64,000 nt of DNA from Solen grandis (taxonomy: Eukaryota; Mollusca; Bivalvia; Adapedonta; Solenidae). Positions 1 to 11,737 of this stretch are shown here, piece by piece (position 1 is the first letter of the stretch; each line of letters begins with the position of its first letter). The DNA lies in the NCBI GenBank assembly GCA_021229015.1, contig CM037783.1, positions 28,776,605 to 28,840,604 of the forward strand. The letters are read 5' to 3'. The position numbers and the translations under genes are program-made. The notes under the pieces were generated by a model. It had not been told where the DNA came from. It searched no databases and worked only from the letters and a program-made list of their open reading frames with translations.

Positions 1-795
1 ATCAGACCGTCGGAAGATCAACGGTATCGAAATTCGCCCTCGATGAGTTGCATCCCTTGTTTATATATATAAATATATATATATTAACTAGATTTTTTCC
101 AAATACTACGCGCCGAATCCCTGTGGTCGTTGTTCCGGAGAAGCTTCAGAAGCATCGCGAGCAATGTGGTGTCATCGGGAGGCCTCGAGAAAACTGCTTG
201 CGCTGAAATTTTCCCGATGTTTTAACGGGAAAACAGGCCGGGGAAAAATCTGCGGAGCTTCCCGGAAGCTCCAAGAACAGAACATATTTTTATGTAGATT
301 TGTACATAGTACATCATCTTCAATACAATATCATCATTACACTTTTCGTTAATACAAAATTAAGAAGTGAAGTGGGGATGAACACCCTATTTAATCATTT
401 GATTATTTTTCCTCTTGCTAAAAACTTCCTTAAAATTTTTAGATAAATTTAACAGTCTTTTTATCAGTTGATTTCAGAAGTTCCAAACATTTAACATTGA
501 TGGTCTTCGATAGAAGTATTTTTTACATATATTTCCTATATTCGTGAAACAAAATCTACATATACAAATAAAATGATATTAATCTCCAATGTCACCAGAG
601 TCACAATTAAGACAAATTCGTTCGTTACGAGCTAATCTATTATCAGCAAATCTACCTGTCTGAACTCTCAGGGAAAGCGATGATAACCTAATTCTGGAAA
701 ATAAACATCTGTGCGAGTATGGCAATATATCTAGATACGATAAAGCAACCCCCTCACAAAGTTTATTTACAATATATAGAGTCGAAACAAGCCTG
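1..795. other. No recognised gene; AT-rich with one GC-richer patch
   Basis: No coding signature, repeat family or RNA gene was recognised. Positions about 105-290 are richer in G+C than the surroundings and hold a 62-codon open frame without any familiar motif. The first 50 bases (CCGTCGG-AAGATC words) loosely resemble 33390-33430, so they may be the edge of a dispersed element. Confidence 0.4.
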
Positions 796-802
796 GTATA
801 TA

Positions 803-1266
803 ACCTAACTAAACATCACCTCAGCCATGGGACACAACATATAGAACTACAATATATATAACCTAACTAAACATCACCTCAGCCATGGGACACAACATAT
901 AGAACTACAGTATATATAACCAAACTAAACATCACCTCAGCTATGGGACACTACATATAGAACTACAATATATATAACCTAACTAAACATCACCTCAGCT
1001 ATGGGACACAACATATAGAACTACAATATATATAACCTAACTAAACATCACCTCAGCTATGGGACACAACATATAGAACTACAGTATATATAACCTAACT
1101 AAACATCACCTCAGCTATGGGACACAACATATAGAACTACAGTATATATAACCTAACTAAACATCACCTCAGCTATGGGACACAACATATAGAACTACAA
1201 TATATATAACCTAACTAAACATCACCTCAGCTATGGGACACAACATACAGAACTACAGTATATATA
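803..1266. repeat. 58-bp tandem repeat, eight copies
   Basis: The word ACCTAACTAAACATCACC starts at 803, 861, 919 (one substitution), 977, 1035, 1093, 1151 and 1209, an exact 58-bp period with no indels. Copies differ by a few point changes: copies 1-2 carry GCCATGGG where copies 3-8 carry GCTATGGG, and AACTACAA alternates with AACTACAG. Each unit contains a TATATATA stretch. It is a minisatellite; there are no unique spacers, so it is not a CRISPR. Confidence 0.95.
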
Positions 1267-2935
1267 AGTCACATGCCAGCAAGACGGCTAGTCGTATTCC
1301 CAGCTTATCACTATGTTGAGCGATTCCAAATCAATGATTTCCCAAACTAATGAAAACCTTATGATAAACCGAATGCTGGGCTTTGTTTAGAGCCTTATAA
1401 AACTGTGTCGCATACACATACCTACTATTAGTCCCTAATTATAAAACCTAGACGTAAACTTTTTCACCTTTTTTTTCCCTTCATTATATCTGATATTTTA
1501 CATTTTTCATTTTCCATATTAAGTCAGGTCTTAAAAGATGTCTGCAAAAACGTGTAGCAAAATAATCGGCATTAGACATCGATTTAGATCTAATACATTT
1601 AAGCGTTTAATCAGTGATAATGTTAAGGAATTGCTTATCCGATGAAAGCTAAATGCAAACTGAACATGCTAACACTAACTGAACTTAATTCATTGCCTTA
1701 GATAGGAGATATGTCCATTTTATATCACCACAGTCGCTTCAAATATCTGATCCACTTCCAAGCATACATGTTGACATCATATTTTCAAAGTACGGTTGAT
1801 TGTGAATCTATTTTTATTTTTAAACGAAATTTTAAAGGACAGTACCTGGAATGGGGAAGAGTGATTCCTGTGACAAATTACTGTGTCATTGTCATCTAGA
1901 TATTCTGTATTAGTTATTGTCTTGAAACATTCTAAACACCACCGGTATGTACTCGGTAATTTTCGTTTAAATTTTTTCGTCTCTTCCACTTCGCAAATTT
2001 ATTTATCACATTGAATTAATAAGCTTAAATGAATGTATTTCGGCTTAATTTTGTACAACATTTAGCGGATTTGGATTTTTAGGGTTTTATTCAATCATTT
2101 AATGAGTTATCACTGATACTATGAAAGTTTCACATTTTGACTTTGCTGTACGTTTTTGAGGCTTTTCGATATGACGTCGCCTTGCCTCAGCTAAAAAATA
2201 TCGCAAATCGACGGAATATTTATAGGACTAACCTAATATCAAACCCCTCAGCTTGGATATTCCATAGCCTCTATCATGAAACCTCACCGTGGCTATGGTT
2301 CCCGAGCATGAGCAATGTCACAGCCCACCGATCTACACTCCTACTAATGTCTGAGCCAGTCCCAGACCTCTATGGACAGAGTGCTCAGAGCTCTAGCTGA
2401 TAGCTTGTAGGTAAGTCTACACGCACAATTTTCATACCCACAGAAGCAAGCTTCTGAGACAGTACTTCCCCAGACACAAAAACGCAATGCTCTCAAATGA
2501 CTGGTAACTGTGCAGTATGTCTACCAGACAGCCTTTAATACTTCGTCTCTGGTTATATGCACAAGGTGTATATGAACCAGGCACAAACTAGCTTCTACAC
2601 ACAGAGAAGCCCGTCACCAAAACATAATATATTTTGATGACCTGATCATATGGGTGCAAACAGTGATCGTTTAATATCCCGCGCACGTGGGCCGAGGTTC
2701 TTGCTAACCTTCTAAAATTTAGACTTTCTGTATGGACTAATTTTCAGCCAACAACTAACCATCTTACACGTTTTATTTAAATGTACACTACGTTTCTAAA
2801 CCTATCTGACATATACTTATATGATCCATGGTCTTCAAGTTTTACAAAATAAATATCGGAATAAAAAAAAAAACACTTTAATATTAATCCCCAGAAATCC
2901 TTCAGAATGAATCTCAAACATACTAACCCCCCAGC
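1267..2935. other. Unassigned AT-rich sequence
   Basis: Nothing recognisable as gene or repeat family. An open frame at 2137-2400 (+) has 87 codons but no family signature and no flanking splice pattern that I could join to another exon. Confidence 0.4.
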
Positions 2936-3115
2936 GCGTATATTATATTTTACCGATTTCTTCAATGAGGATGTTTACGAAAAAAGTGTTTCCCGTGCAA
3001 TATGACCTACATTTGCTGAATCATTTTGTCATGAAACAAAATCGTCATAAACATAAATAAAGGCGAGTAGATTTTTTTTTATTTACACCGATCATCTGGA
3101 AACAAATAGCTTTTA
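2936..3115 (+). mobile_element. 3' fragment of the 0.5-kb TIR element family (copy A)
   Basis: Matches the last third of the copies at 19937-20472, 39550-40060 and 47251-47775: a CCCGTGCAATATGACCTAC block, then TTTGTCATGAAACAAA, then the terminal CCGATCATCTGGAAACAA end. The upstream two thirds are missing, so this is a truncated copy. Confidence 0.75.
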
Positions 3116-3204
3116 GATCTATATGAAGGGCGCATATTTTTACACCTTATAGCAAAATACTGATATATTTTCACCAGATTACTAAGTGAATGCAGTTAGT
3201 GTTG

Positions 3205-3852
3205 ATAATCGAGATGGTGCTCAATAACCAAAAGGTCGTGGGTTTGATCCTCGACGGCGGCATAAAAACAAAAACATGAGGGCCATGATGGCCCTGAATC
3301 GCTCACCTGATTATAAATGAGCAACATATGTTGGATTTTTCATATTGACTTACTTTTTGACATCACATGACCCACTTTCGAGCTTGTCCAAGATTTTATG
3401 GAAACAGGCATTCCAACCAAGTTTCGTGAAGATTGGGCCAAAAATGTGGCATCTAGAGTGTTAACAAGGTTTTTCTAAGATTTGACCTCATGACCTACTT
3501 TTTGACCCCACATGACCCAAATTTGAACTTGTCCAAGATTTTATATAAATAAACATTCTGACCAAGTTTCATGAAGATTGGGCCAAAAATGTGGCATCTA
3601 GAGTGTTAACAAGGTTTTTGTAAGATTTGACCTCGTGATCTACTTTTTGACCCCACATGACCCAATTTCGAACTTGTCTAAGATTTTATGGAGACAAACA
3701 TTCTTACCAAGTTTCATGAAGATTGGCCTAAAAATATAGCCTCTAGAGTTTTAACAAGCCAAATTGTTGACGACGCACGTCGCACGACGGACGCCGGAGG
3801 AAGGGCGATCACAAAAGCTCACCTTGAGCACGTTGTGCTCAGGTGAGATTAA
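3205..3852 (+). repeat. Bivalve-type composite repeat: tRNA-like head plus about 146-bp triplicate
   Basis: Begins with a tRNA-like segment whose B-box-like word GGTTTGATCC lies near 3240, followed by GGGCCATGATGGCCC and TCGCTCACCTGA. The body holds three diverged units of about 146 bp (AAGTTTC.TGAAGATTGG at about 3419, 3566 and 3711), with shared TGACCTACTTTTTGACCC words. It ends in GCACGTTGTGCTCAGGTGAG, which forms an inverted match with the left CTCACCTGA. Non-coding; sequence of this type is very common in bivalve genomes. Confidence 0.75.
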
Positions 3853-5470
3853 AAACAATACTAACCTTCTATGATAAAAAAGATAATTTATCATGTGTCA
3901 TGTGGGGTCAAATAAGCATAACTAGTTTTGTACGTTTACACACATTGTGATGATTTTATGTCATCGTAATGGTACTGGTAGCTCCCTTCTTAGCACAGGG
4001 TAGTTCCAGGACTGGTTAGCCCGATGACAGAAAGTGTGTGCTGTCATACCACTTGCCTACACCATGGCAGTGCAGAACAGAGACATAAGAGCTCAAATGT
4101 CAGAAATTCTGTCTATGAGATGTTAAAACTAATAAACAATCCTCAGGTCATCTGATTTCAGGTAAAACACGTTAAATTGCGGACCCATATTTTTAATACG
4201 GGGTATCAATGCGGTATATGGAGGATTTACGAATCTTGCTTCACAGTTGGCATTTTTCAACACGAAAATTCGGGACACAGTCTATTCTTTGGTTACAGTC
4301 CTCTATTTGTATTTTATGTCCGTCACAACCAATTCTTTCATCATGATTTCAATTTGTGAATATTAATTTTATAGTTCTATCTAAACATGAAAAACTGAAT
4401 TATTTCAAGTTTGCAAATAACAATTAAATATGTCATTTAAACACTTTCGAGTCGATCAAGGAATATGTTCGCCAAAAATCAAAAGAAAGAGCGTTATATT
4501 TTTGGAAAGAGCCTGAATTCGTGTAAAGCATATTAAGTCAAGTCAAAACATTTTATAGCTCTCAAATTCATGTACAACATGAAAATATGGAGGTACAATT
4601 AAATAATACCATGAGAGGCTAATTTTATTTAGTTGATAATAATTATTGCATATTGAATAAATCTTTTTTTGTATATTTTTGATACACTTTTAACTAAACT
4701 ATTTATGATAGATAGAAAGATATTTTATTTGCAAATCCAATAGACCTATAGACCCATGAGGTACAATGTTTATTATAATATAATGGCAAGACAGTGCAGT
4801 TTTACAAGTGCATATACAAATAATAATTAAAATAATTTAAAAAAAAGAGTAAATAATTAAAAATAATAAAAGAAAACAAGAATACAAGGAAATAACAGTC
4901 GACACCTCGAAAACATAACATTATGAATTGTACGTAATTACAAAAGACTTACATAAATATTATACAATAAAACAAAACACCTTTAATTTTTATCGAAATC
5001 GAAATATATCAAAATTGTTTTGTGAAAGACAAATACAACAGCATTTTATTTACATTCTACAAAACATCCTAATTTTATTTTGGGTTGTTTATATTTAAAT
5101 GGTATAAGATATAAGAGAGATAGAGAGAGAAAAATGATTATATAATAGAAAAATACACAGAAAGACAATACAAAACATAAATAGATTATATGTAATGTAT
5201 AATATTTTCTGATATATATTTAGTTGGAGGCAGAGTAGAGAGATTCGTTTCTGATTTTAAGAGCATAGCATGTGTACATCGCTAATCTATTTGAGTGACT
5301 TCATTGTTTGAATTTAATAATTTAACGATTTTTTCCATATTTTGTCTAGTTTTAAAATATTTTGCTATATTTTTTTTTTCATAAATCATTATACATGTAT
5401 ATCTTACATTCCATTATAAAATGATACTCGTCCTCAAGGAGGGGCCTCCGTGAATATTGTCTTTTGCGCT
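3853..5470. other. Intergenic; one short dispersed-repeat fragment
   Basis: Positions about 3965-4125 contain TTCCAGGACTGGTTAGCCC and resemble 10690-10822 and, on the opposite strand, 29065-29185, a mollusc interspersed repeat type. The remainder is very AT-rich with A-runs and no recognised gene. Confidence 0.45.
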
Positions 5471-5489
5471 TCAGAAAAAGATCCATCTC

Positions 5490-6100
5490 GTAAATACAAT
5501 CCCTAAATATGAAAATTTGTTAGTGACTTCAATAGACTGGTTGTTATATATAAATGTTGAGATTCTGCATGAATTACTTCCTTTACCAAATATCATAAGT
5601 TTTGTTTTAGATTCATTTACTACTGATTTCCAGTGACTGCAATAATCTAACATCAAATCTAAACCACTCTGCAATTGTTCAGCGAATTGTCTGCAAATAT
5701 AACTATATCATCAGCATATAATATAAACAATTCAAATAGCCCAATATCAATACCATCCAAACCACTATCTGGGTATGTTTGTTCTAAATAATTTATAATA
5801 ACATGGAGAACAAGAATGGCGATAAGCACTCGCCTTGTCTTGACTACAGCCCAATGATTCACTGATATTGTTCACACGATATTAAACTCTAGATTTTATA
5901 GCAGTATACATTGATTTTATAATGTTTAACATTTTCCGTTCTTATACCTAACTTTATCAATTTATACCATACATTATCTCGAACAATGTAATTAAAGGTT
6001 TTAGTGAAGCCTATAAATGCGCAATAAAGTTTATTTTCCTGCTTAATAAAATGATTAATAAGACCTTGCAAAGTAAAAATATTATCAGTCATACTCATGT
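5490..6100 (-). pseudogene. Decayed LINE reverse transcriptase
   Basis: Three adjacent minus-strand frames together give the core of a non-LTR retrotransposon reverse transcriptase. The upstream frame (5889-6098) has the ...KLYCAFIGFTKTFNYIVRDN... region, where a live element would have an F-x-D-F-x-K-A-F-D box. The middle frame (5659-5862) has the catalytic L-YADD-IVIFA box, and the downstream frame (5471-5674) has the VNESKTKLMIFGK and FSYLG motifs. Frameshifts separate the three, and neither the endonuclease nor the 3' end was seen, so it is a dead 5'- and 3'-incomplete copy. A jockey/CR1/RTE-like clade is likely; I cannot decide which. Confidence 0.85.
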
Positions 6101-6245
6101 TCTGAATCCTGCCTGCGCTTCCCTATATATACTGTACTCTTCCGCCTATTGTTTAAAACCATTGTTAGTAATTTCCCTAATGTGCTTAGTAGTGTACAAT
6201 CTCATTAAAATCATAACATCGCATTAGGGGTTACGTCAATAACAT

Positions 6246-6246
<1 letters not shown>

Positions 6247-6276
<30 letters not shown>
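6247..6276. repeat. Poly(T) run, 30 nt
   Basis: Uninterrupted T homopolymer just beyond the LINE remnant. Read on the minus strand it is a poly(A) tract upstream of the reverse transcriptase, so it may be the tail of a different inserted element. Confidence 0.9.
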
Positions 6277-6346
6277 CTTTTGACATGTATTGAAATCACC
6301 CGTGACTACACTCCGTTGTACTGTAGTGCAAATACTGTTGTTAGAT

Positions 6347-6440
6347 AACCGAAGTGGCGCAGTAGGATGACAGCCGTCATATAACCGAAAGGTTCAAAGT
6401 TCGAGACCAGTATAGAAAGAGTTTTGTTTTATTTAAAATA
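6347..6440 (+). mobile_element. tRNA-derived SINE head
   Basis: GAAGTGGCGCAGTAGG looks like a pol III A box region and GGTTCAAAGTTCGAGACC like a B box about 45 bp later, followed by a T-rich, non-tRNA body. No cloverleaf with a 3' acceptor arm is possible, so this is a SINE fragment and not a tRNA gene. Confidence 0.6.
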
Positions 6441-8963
6441 TCAGTCCTGTTTTCCTCTTGAAAGTTGAGTTATGTGTTCAAATCATATACATAAGTATTC
6501 ACTACCGGTTTTTCTTAGTTCATTATTTTCCTTAGCACATGTACAATATTAAAACGTCTCAGGAAAGATGAGTAAACTAGATTCCAAAAGTGTACAAATT
6601 ATGGAACAGAATTAGGGCAAATATTACAACATGCCTTCTGACATGTTTATTGCTTCATTTGTCAAAATGACAAGCATCATTTTAACTAGTACGTACAATA
6701 CGGCATACTCGTTTGTTTTCGTCTGCGTTATTTGTTTTTTACATTAACCATTCATTATGAGTACATATCACAAATGCATCTGCTTTTATTTCCAATTTAT
6801 CACTATTGCACTGTGTATTAGCTGGACAGTCCAGTTTGCATTCGATTAAAATGTAACTTGTTTCGATCGGCGAATGAATCATGCAGCTAAGCAAAATAAC
6901 GCATGTACGCAAGCAGAATAGCAGTTGTCAAAATGTGTACTTAGCATTATGACGTTGGAGGGCACTTTTCCGGTGTAAATCGGTAGTTCGGGAAGAGTCG
7001 GCAAAATTAAGTACGAAACTGCGGCTATTTTCCAGAGAGTAAATGATTGGAAAAAGTTACCTCCCTCTTTTTACTTCCCGCGGAAAATGTAAACGGTAAT
7101 GTATCAAATTTATTTACATTATCAACAAATTTTAATCATAGTTATAATGCCAAAACGTGTGATAAATATTTAGGTTTTTTTAGTAGTAATTAGTTCAAAA
7201 TATGATCGTGTATCCTCAAGTGTTCAGTTCAAACCATGTTGTTCTCGAGTTGGGCATGACGTAATCACAGGCAATTCTTATACTTCTTTATAATTCCGTT
7301 GTGTAAAATCCAGTATTGGGATCTACAACGATTTCGATTCAGATTCAGACACTACTGGTAGTCTCTTTATTTTATGAGTATAAGGCAAGTGGATTTCGAG
7401 TCGGATGCCTCAGTTTGACAGGGAAACCACATACACTTCGCAGAATAGACCGGCCCGAATAGACTGATCTTTCTCAGTGATTTATGGTGGTTTCGTCAAA
7501 CTGGACATTATGAACAAAACAAGTTTAAGTATATCTTAAATCCTTTTAATAAATATAATTAACCTGTTATTGTACATTAAAGAAATACACCTTTTAAGTA
7601 TGCTCTATACATGTACATTTTTCTCTGTATTTTTTTTGTAAAGTATACATGAATTTACAATGATTTAATGATTTAAGAAATGTGTGGTTATTTATTTTTC
7701 AGATATTTACCAGTGAAGTAGCCTTTTTTTTAACTCTTTAGAAAACACATTTTTACAATACTATATGATTTGTAATTTTATTTATATATTTTTTTTGTAC
7801 AAATATCCCTCTCCCCCCCCCCCTCTCTCTCTGTAGATACGCACAAGATTTTGTGTTAAAAATAATTGTCATGTGTCTTAAAGCAGACAACACATCTGAT
7901 TACAGGCGGATTAAGCAAATACTCTGCAAATATAACAATTTCAGCATCTTATACCATTCCAACTGTATAAATATCAGTTTGACGAAACCACTATTCGCCT
8001 TCTATATGTAATCAGTTTGACGAACTTGTAATTCGAAGAAACCATCAATACCTTGCACATGTCCTTGGACTTCCTAGGCTAAAAAATGCAGAAAGTATAC
8101 ATCCTTGCATTTTCCATATAGAGGATGCATGAATATAAAACATTGCATTCACACTGAAAACTAGAATTCAGGATGCAGAGGTTAAAAAAAACTGCATTGT
8201 TTCCAAACTTTCATCTTTTTTTCTATGTGAAAATGTTCCAGCTAAAGATAATCACATACATTTGGTAAAATATCATAGATTTATGCAGTTTTTACTTCTG
8301 ATTTATTTTAAAACCACATTTCAAACCACATATTAAATCTTATAGTACTAATAACTCAGCTAGCAGACAATGACTGATTTCTGAAGACCATCATCTGTTC
8401 CTGGAGTAGCCATTTCTTGATAGTGCAAGAAAAACATATATCAGTGTATTCCCTCAAAATGTTACAAATATCCAAATTTTTAGAGATGGAATTTGGAAGG
8501 AATACATTAATGTTTTCAGGAATTAATTTTAAAATATAGTTTAGTGATTGTTTAAAAGCAATAACTTCTCATTGAAAACTGGCTAGTCCTGGAACTAGAT
8601 CTATAACAAAATTGGACAGTTCTTTTAAGCATGAATGTTTAGACATGTCCATTATCTAAACTGCCTCAGTCAAGCCTACATACAAAGCTAGCAGACAAAT
8701 TAACAGTAATTGGCATCCAACTTTGTTCACAGACCAGAACTATAGAGCTTTTTTCACAAAGTAATTTAAAAGGAATCAAACTTATATTGATTATGAAGTT
8801 CCTCATAATACAACAGGTGGTATGAAATAATGTATAATCAGCAGTCTAATCAAATAATTTCAAATATTTACATTTAATGTAATCCTTTTTTTAAAAAAAA
8901 ATTATAACAGAACTGCTTACTTGTAAAGGAAAAATATGCATTAAAGAAAACATTTTATTTTAG
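6441..8963. other. Upstream region of the HECT-like gene; no exon assigned
   Basis: Holds the possible inverted-repeat element at 7487-7991 and a C/T tract at about 7807-7834. Positions 6950-7110 are richer in CpG and could contain a promoter and 5' non-coding exon for the gene at 8964, because that gene's first coding exon starts at a splice acceptor. No TATA box or exon boundary can be proven. Confidence 0.35.
7487..7991. mobile_element. Possible 505-bp element with perfect 17-bp terminal inverted repeats
   Basis: GTGGTTTCGTCAAACTG at 7487-7503 is exactly repeated in inverse complement at 7975-7991. A partial third copy of the right arm (CAGTTTGACGAA) follows at about 8014. No clear target-site duplication was found and the interior has no coding potential, so a MITE is a reasonable but unproven reading. 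Confidence 0.4.
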
Positions 8964-8974
8964 GATCACAGGAG

Positions 8975-11234
8975 ATGAGTTCCGGAAACCAACATCGAGC
9001 TGCTGCTCTCCTAAGAGAAGCAGCGCAGCTTTTGAATTCTGGTAATGAATCCAGCAATTCAAATGCCACTCATTCTGCCCATGCCCCTCAGTCATCTCCA
9101 GGAGCAGGGTCTCATGCTGCACAGCTTAGAGCTGCATCTAGAGCACTGTTTGCTCCTTATCAGCCAAACAGACGCAGACAGAGGGTAACAAATGCTTTAG
9201 AAAAGCCACCTGTGACATTCTGGTCACACAGGTTTTGTGCCCTCTCAAAATGTTGTCAGGTAAATTTTAGATCCTCAGTACTGCCAATATGTTTCATCAT
9301 TTAATCTAGTGGATTTAAATATGTTTACTCTTTTATATGCTGGGGGCTGTTGTGGCCGAGCGGTTACAGTCGTGGACTACAAATCTCTCAGCCTCTCACC
9401 GCTGTGGGTTCGAATCCAGTAGGGACTTCGGATTTTTCATGTGAGGAAGCCTTCCAGCTGGCTAGTGGTAGGTCGGTGGTTCTACCCGGGTACGTCTGTG
9501 TATTCGGGGTCTTCCTCCACCTGTAATTAGCTGGATGTCGCTATATGATTGAAATACTATCGCAGCGACGGTAAACCCCAATACAACAACAACAACAACA
9601 GATATTACTAGGGTAACTCTCTACCAAGATGGCTAAAAACTTTCCAATTCGTAAAAATACATGGCCGCCAGGGGTGGAGCTAAATATGCCTTAAATGTAT
9701 ATAGTGTAAACTTTAAAAGACTTCTGCTCCAAAACTTCTGGGCAGATTTTAATATGTTTTGGCACAGATGTTCTATGGGTAAACCTCTACTAAGATTGCT
9801 CCTTTAGAGCAGTGGTACTCAGGTGAGCAATATAGGGCCTGTTTGTTTGTTTGTTTGTTTGTTTTTTCTGTTAAAGCCCAATGCTTTAAAATGTTATTTT
9901 CTTTTTGACTATTTAAGGATGTTGTTCCAAGCAGGGAGGAAAAACTTGAGCTGTTCAATGGTGGTCTTGGTGAAAAGAAAATTACTTTCATAAAGTCATC
10001 AGATACAGAGAAATTTAAAGAAAAGATAGAAACTGTATTCCCCCTGTTGAAGAACTGTGGTGGATATGAGCTTCTGCGTACAGCAGCTAATTCAAGGTTT
10101 AGTCTGCAGGTGCTAATCATTCCACCAGGGGGTTACTCCTCTCAGTACCTTGCTGATGAAAGTCAGTTAGGACAAGCCATGTGCTACATCAGACCGGTGC
10201 AAAAGGACCTGGCCTGTACAAATATACAAGTAAATATTACACATTTTTTTTCTATTTCAACATAAGCTATTATCCACTATATACAAGAGTATAGCCAAAA
10301 GTTTGTGGAAATATTTTTAATTTGACTATTTGATGAATAAGAAGAGTTATTCTATCTGCCCAATCGTCGGCGTTGGCATCACCATAATGGTTAAGTTTTT
10401 CGTACCACCTCAATTATTTCTGAACTCCTTAAGGTATTGTTTTGAAACTTGGAATACTTGTTTATGACTATCTCCTCCACCTGAAGGCATGAGGACATTA
10501 CTCTTGTCATGGATTTTGACCAAATTGGGCCCTTTTTTGACTTAGAATTTTGGTTAAGTTTTCCATTCCATCTTACTTTTTTTAATTGAACCCTTTATGG
10601 TATTGCTTTGAAACATGGAGTACTTGTTATTGACCATCACCTTCACATTTAGGCAAGAGAGGATGACTCAAAAAATGATACTGGAAGCTCTTTGCCTGGT
10701 GCTCAGCCAATATATATGGTAATTCCAGGACTGGTCAGCCCAGTGTCAGGTTAATGTGACTGGGTGTGGTTACATGTCACATGTATATACAGCGTGATAC
10801 TTCCGTGTGGCAGCACTTTATCTGGCTCAAGTAGAAATAGTCTTCAAATGACTGAAATACTGTTGATAGGCTGCTAACAAACATTTTATTCAAATGTAAT
10901 CAGTTTGCATAATTTAGTAGTTGTTTGGTTTCCATACATATAAAGTACTGAAAATATATATTTCTGAAGGTTTGTGAAGCATTTAATGACCTTAGGATTT
11001 TTCAACATATAATATGATGAAAACTGGCTGACCATTGTAAATGAAATATTATTTCCATTGAAATGAACAGTCCAAAACAATCAAGTGGTTTATGAACTTG
11101 AGATTCTTGTGTAGCAGACTGAGACAGAGACTTTTGATGGTGAAGACACAGAAGAGGTCTGCTTGAAGTGTGGGACATCTGTTCCCCTTCGGAATCTCCG
11201 AGATCACATAAGCCACTGTGGAGAAGAAGAAAGT
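8975..11234 (+). CDS. HECT-type E3 ubiquitin ligase (G2E3-like), N-terminal part only
   Basis: Three exons, all phase 0: 8975-9259, 9918-10229 and 11115-11234 (95, 104 and 40 codons), joined by GTAAAT/AG, GTAAAT/AG and followed by a GTAAGT donor. A splice acceptor at 8962-8963 precedes the ATG by 11 nt, so a 5' non-coding exon exists upstream. Residues 1-25 carry a helix rich in Ala/Leu (AALLREAAQLL), then a Ser/Gly/Ala linker and FAPYQPNRRR. Exon 2 carries GGLGEKKITF, GGYELLRTAA and CYIRPVQKDL; exon 3 ends in a short zinc-binding-like C-x2-C-x11-H-x3-C motif. This N-terminal layout is known to me from expanded fish and oyster families annotated as G2/M-phase-specific E3 ligase-like proteins, which end in a HECT domain. 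No HECT exon is visible before or after the gap at 11638-11737, so the catalytic part is missing, displaced or in unsequenced DNA. Intron 1 holds a full SINE. The family call is from memory of its motifs. Confidence 0.7.
9342..9600 (+). mobile_element. Full-length tRNA-derived SINE (family S1)
   Basis: tRNA-like head with A box TGGCCGAGCGG near 9352 and B box GGTTCGAATCC at 9407-9417. The body has GTGAGGAAGCCTTCCAGCTGG and TCGGGGTCTTCCTCCACCTG blocks, and the 3' end is GACGGTAAAC followed by a (CAA)n tail. It sits inside intron 1 of the HECT-like gene. Related copies lie at 22259-22495 (+), 30575-30690 (-), 35822-35955 (+) and 35956-36096 (-). Confidence 0.9.
9601..9842. repeat. Dispersed mollusc repeat fragment
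   Basis: Contains ACCAAGATGGC, TCTGGGCAGATTTTAATATG and ends in TACTCAGGTGAGCAATATAGGGCC, the same kind of terminus as the repeat at 3272-3310 and the segment at 11518-11637. It is followed by a (GTTT)n microsatellite at 9838-9865. Confidence 0.55.
10365..10822 (+). repeat. Two-unit tandem repeat and adjoining SINE-like repeat in intron 2
   Basis: Two units of about 190 bp share GGTTAAGTTTT, a TATTG.TTTGAAAC.TGG block and a TACTTGTT.ATGACCATC-like block (about 10380-10500 and 10550-10660). From about 10690 a different repeat begins, with AATTCCAGGACTGGTCAGCCC and GCAGCACTTTA, of the same type as 3965-4125. Non-coding. Confidence 0.6.
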
Positions 11235-11517
11235 GTAAGTTTCTGCATTAATAATTTCATTCTATTTGCTGTGTAAATCTTAACAAAATGTACTGATCGT
11301 GCCTTTGCTTGTTATCTATTTGAACTTTGATAATTATGATCAAACTTTGTGAAAATAATGTGGAGTTTAAGCAGAAAACAATGTCCTCAATATTATTGAG
11401 TAGCAGATAAAAAGTAAAAATGAAAATAATTAGCAATGTAATTATTTTTTTTTCCACATCTGACTTTTCTTTCTTATTATTTCATTATATATATTATCTC
11501 ATCTGAGTACAAAGTGC

Positions 11518-11637
11518 TCAAGTCAAGTGAGATATTGTGATCAGCCTTTGTCCATCATGCATCGTCAAGGTTTGCTTTGAACAACATCTCCTAAAACTCT
11601 GAGCAGATTTCGATGAAACTTTAAGGGGGTACTGATC
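11518..11637. repeat. Dispersed repeat end adjoining the assembly gap
   Basis: AAGTGAGATATTGTGATCAGCCTT followed by a CATCATGCATCGTCAA segment matches the general form of bivalve repeats that begin GTGAGCTATTGTGATCGCC. The repeat probably caused the gap. Confidence 0.5.
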
Positions 11638-11737
11638 NNNNNNNNNNNNNNNNNNNNNNNNNNNNNNNNNNNNNNNNNNNNNNNNNNNNNNNNNNNNNNN
11701 NNNNNNNNNNNNNNNNNNNNNNNNNNNNNNNNNNNNN
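11638..11737. other. Assembly gap, 100 N
   Basis: Exactly 100 N, a conventional placeholder; true length unknown. It separates the HECT-like N-terminal exons from whatever follows. Confidence 0.98.

Noticed and set aside
803..1266. CRISPR-like direct repeats
   Set aside because: Units are contiguous with no unique spacers; this is a eukaryotic minisatellite.
2137..2400. 87-codon plus-strand frame
   Set aside because: No recognisable motif, codon pattern or splice partner.
9342..9425. tRNA gene
   Set aside because: A and B boxes are present, but no acceptor stem closes and a SINE body follows directly.
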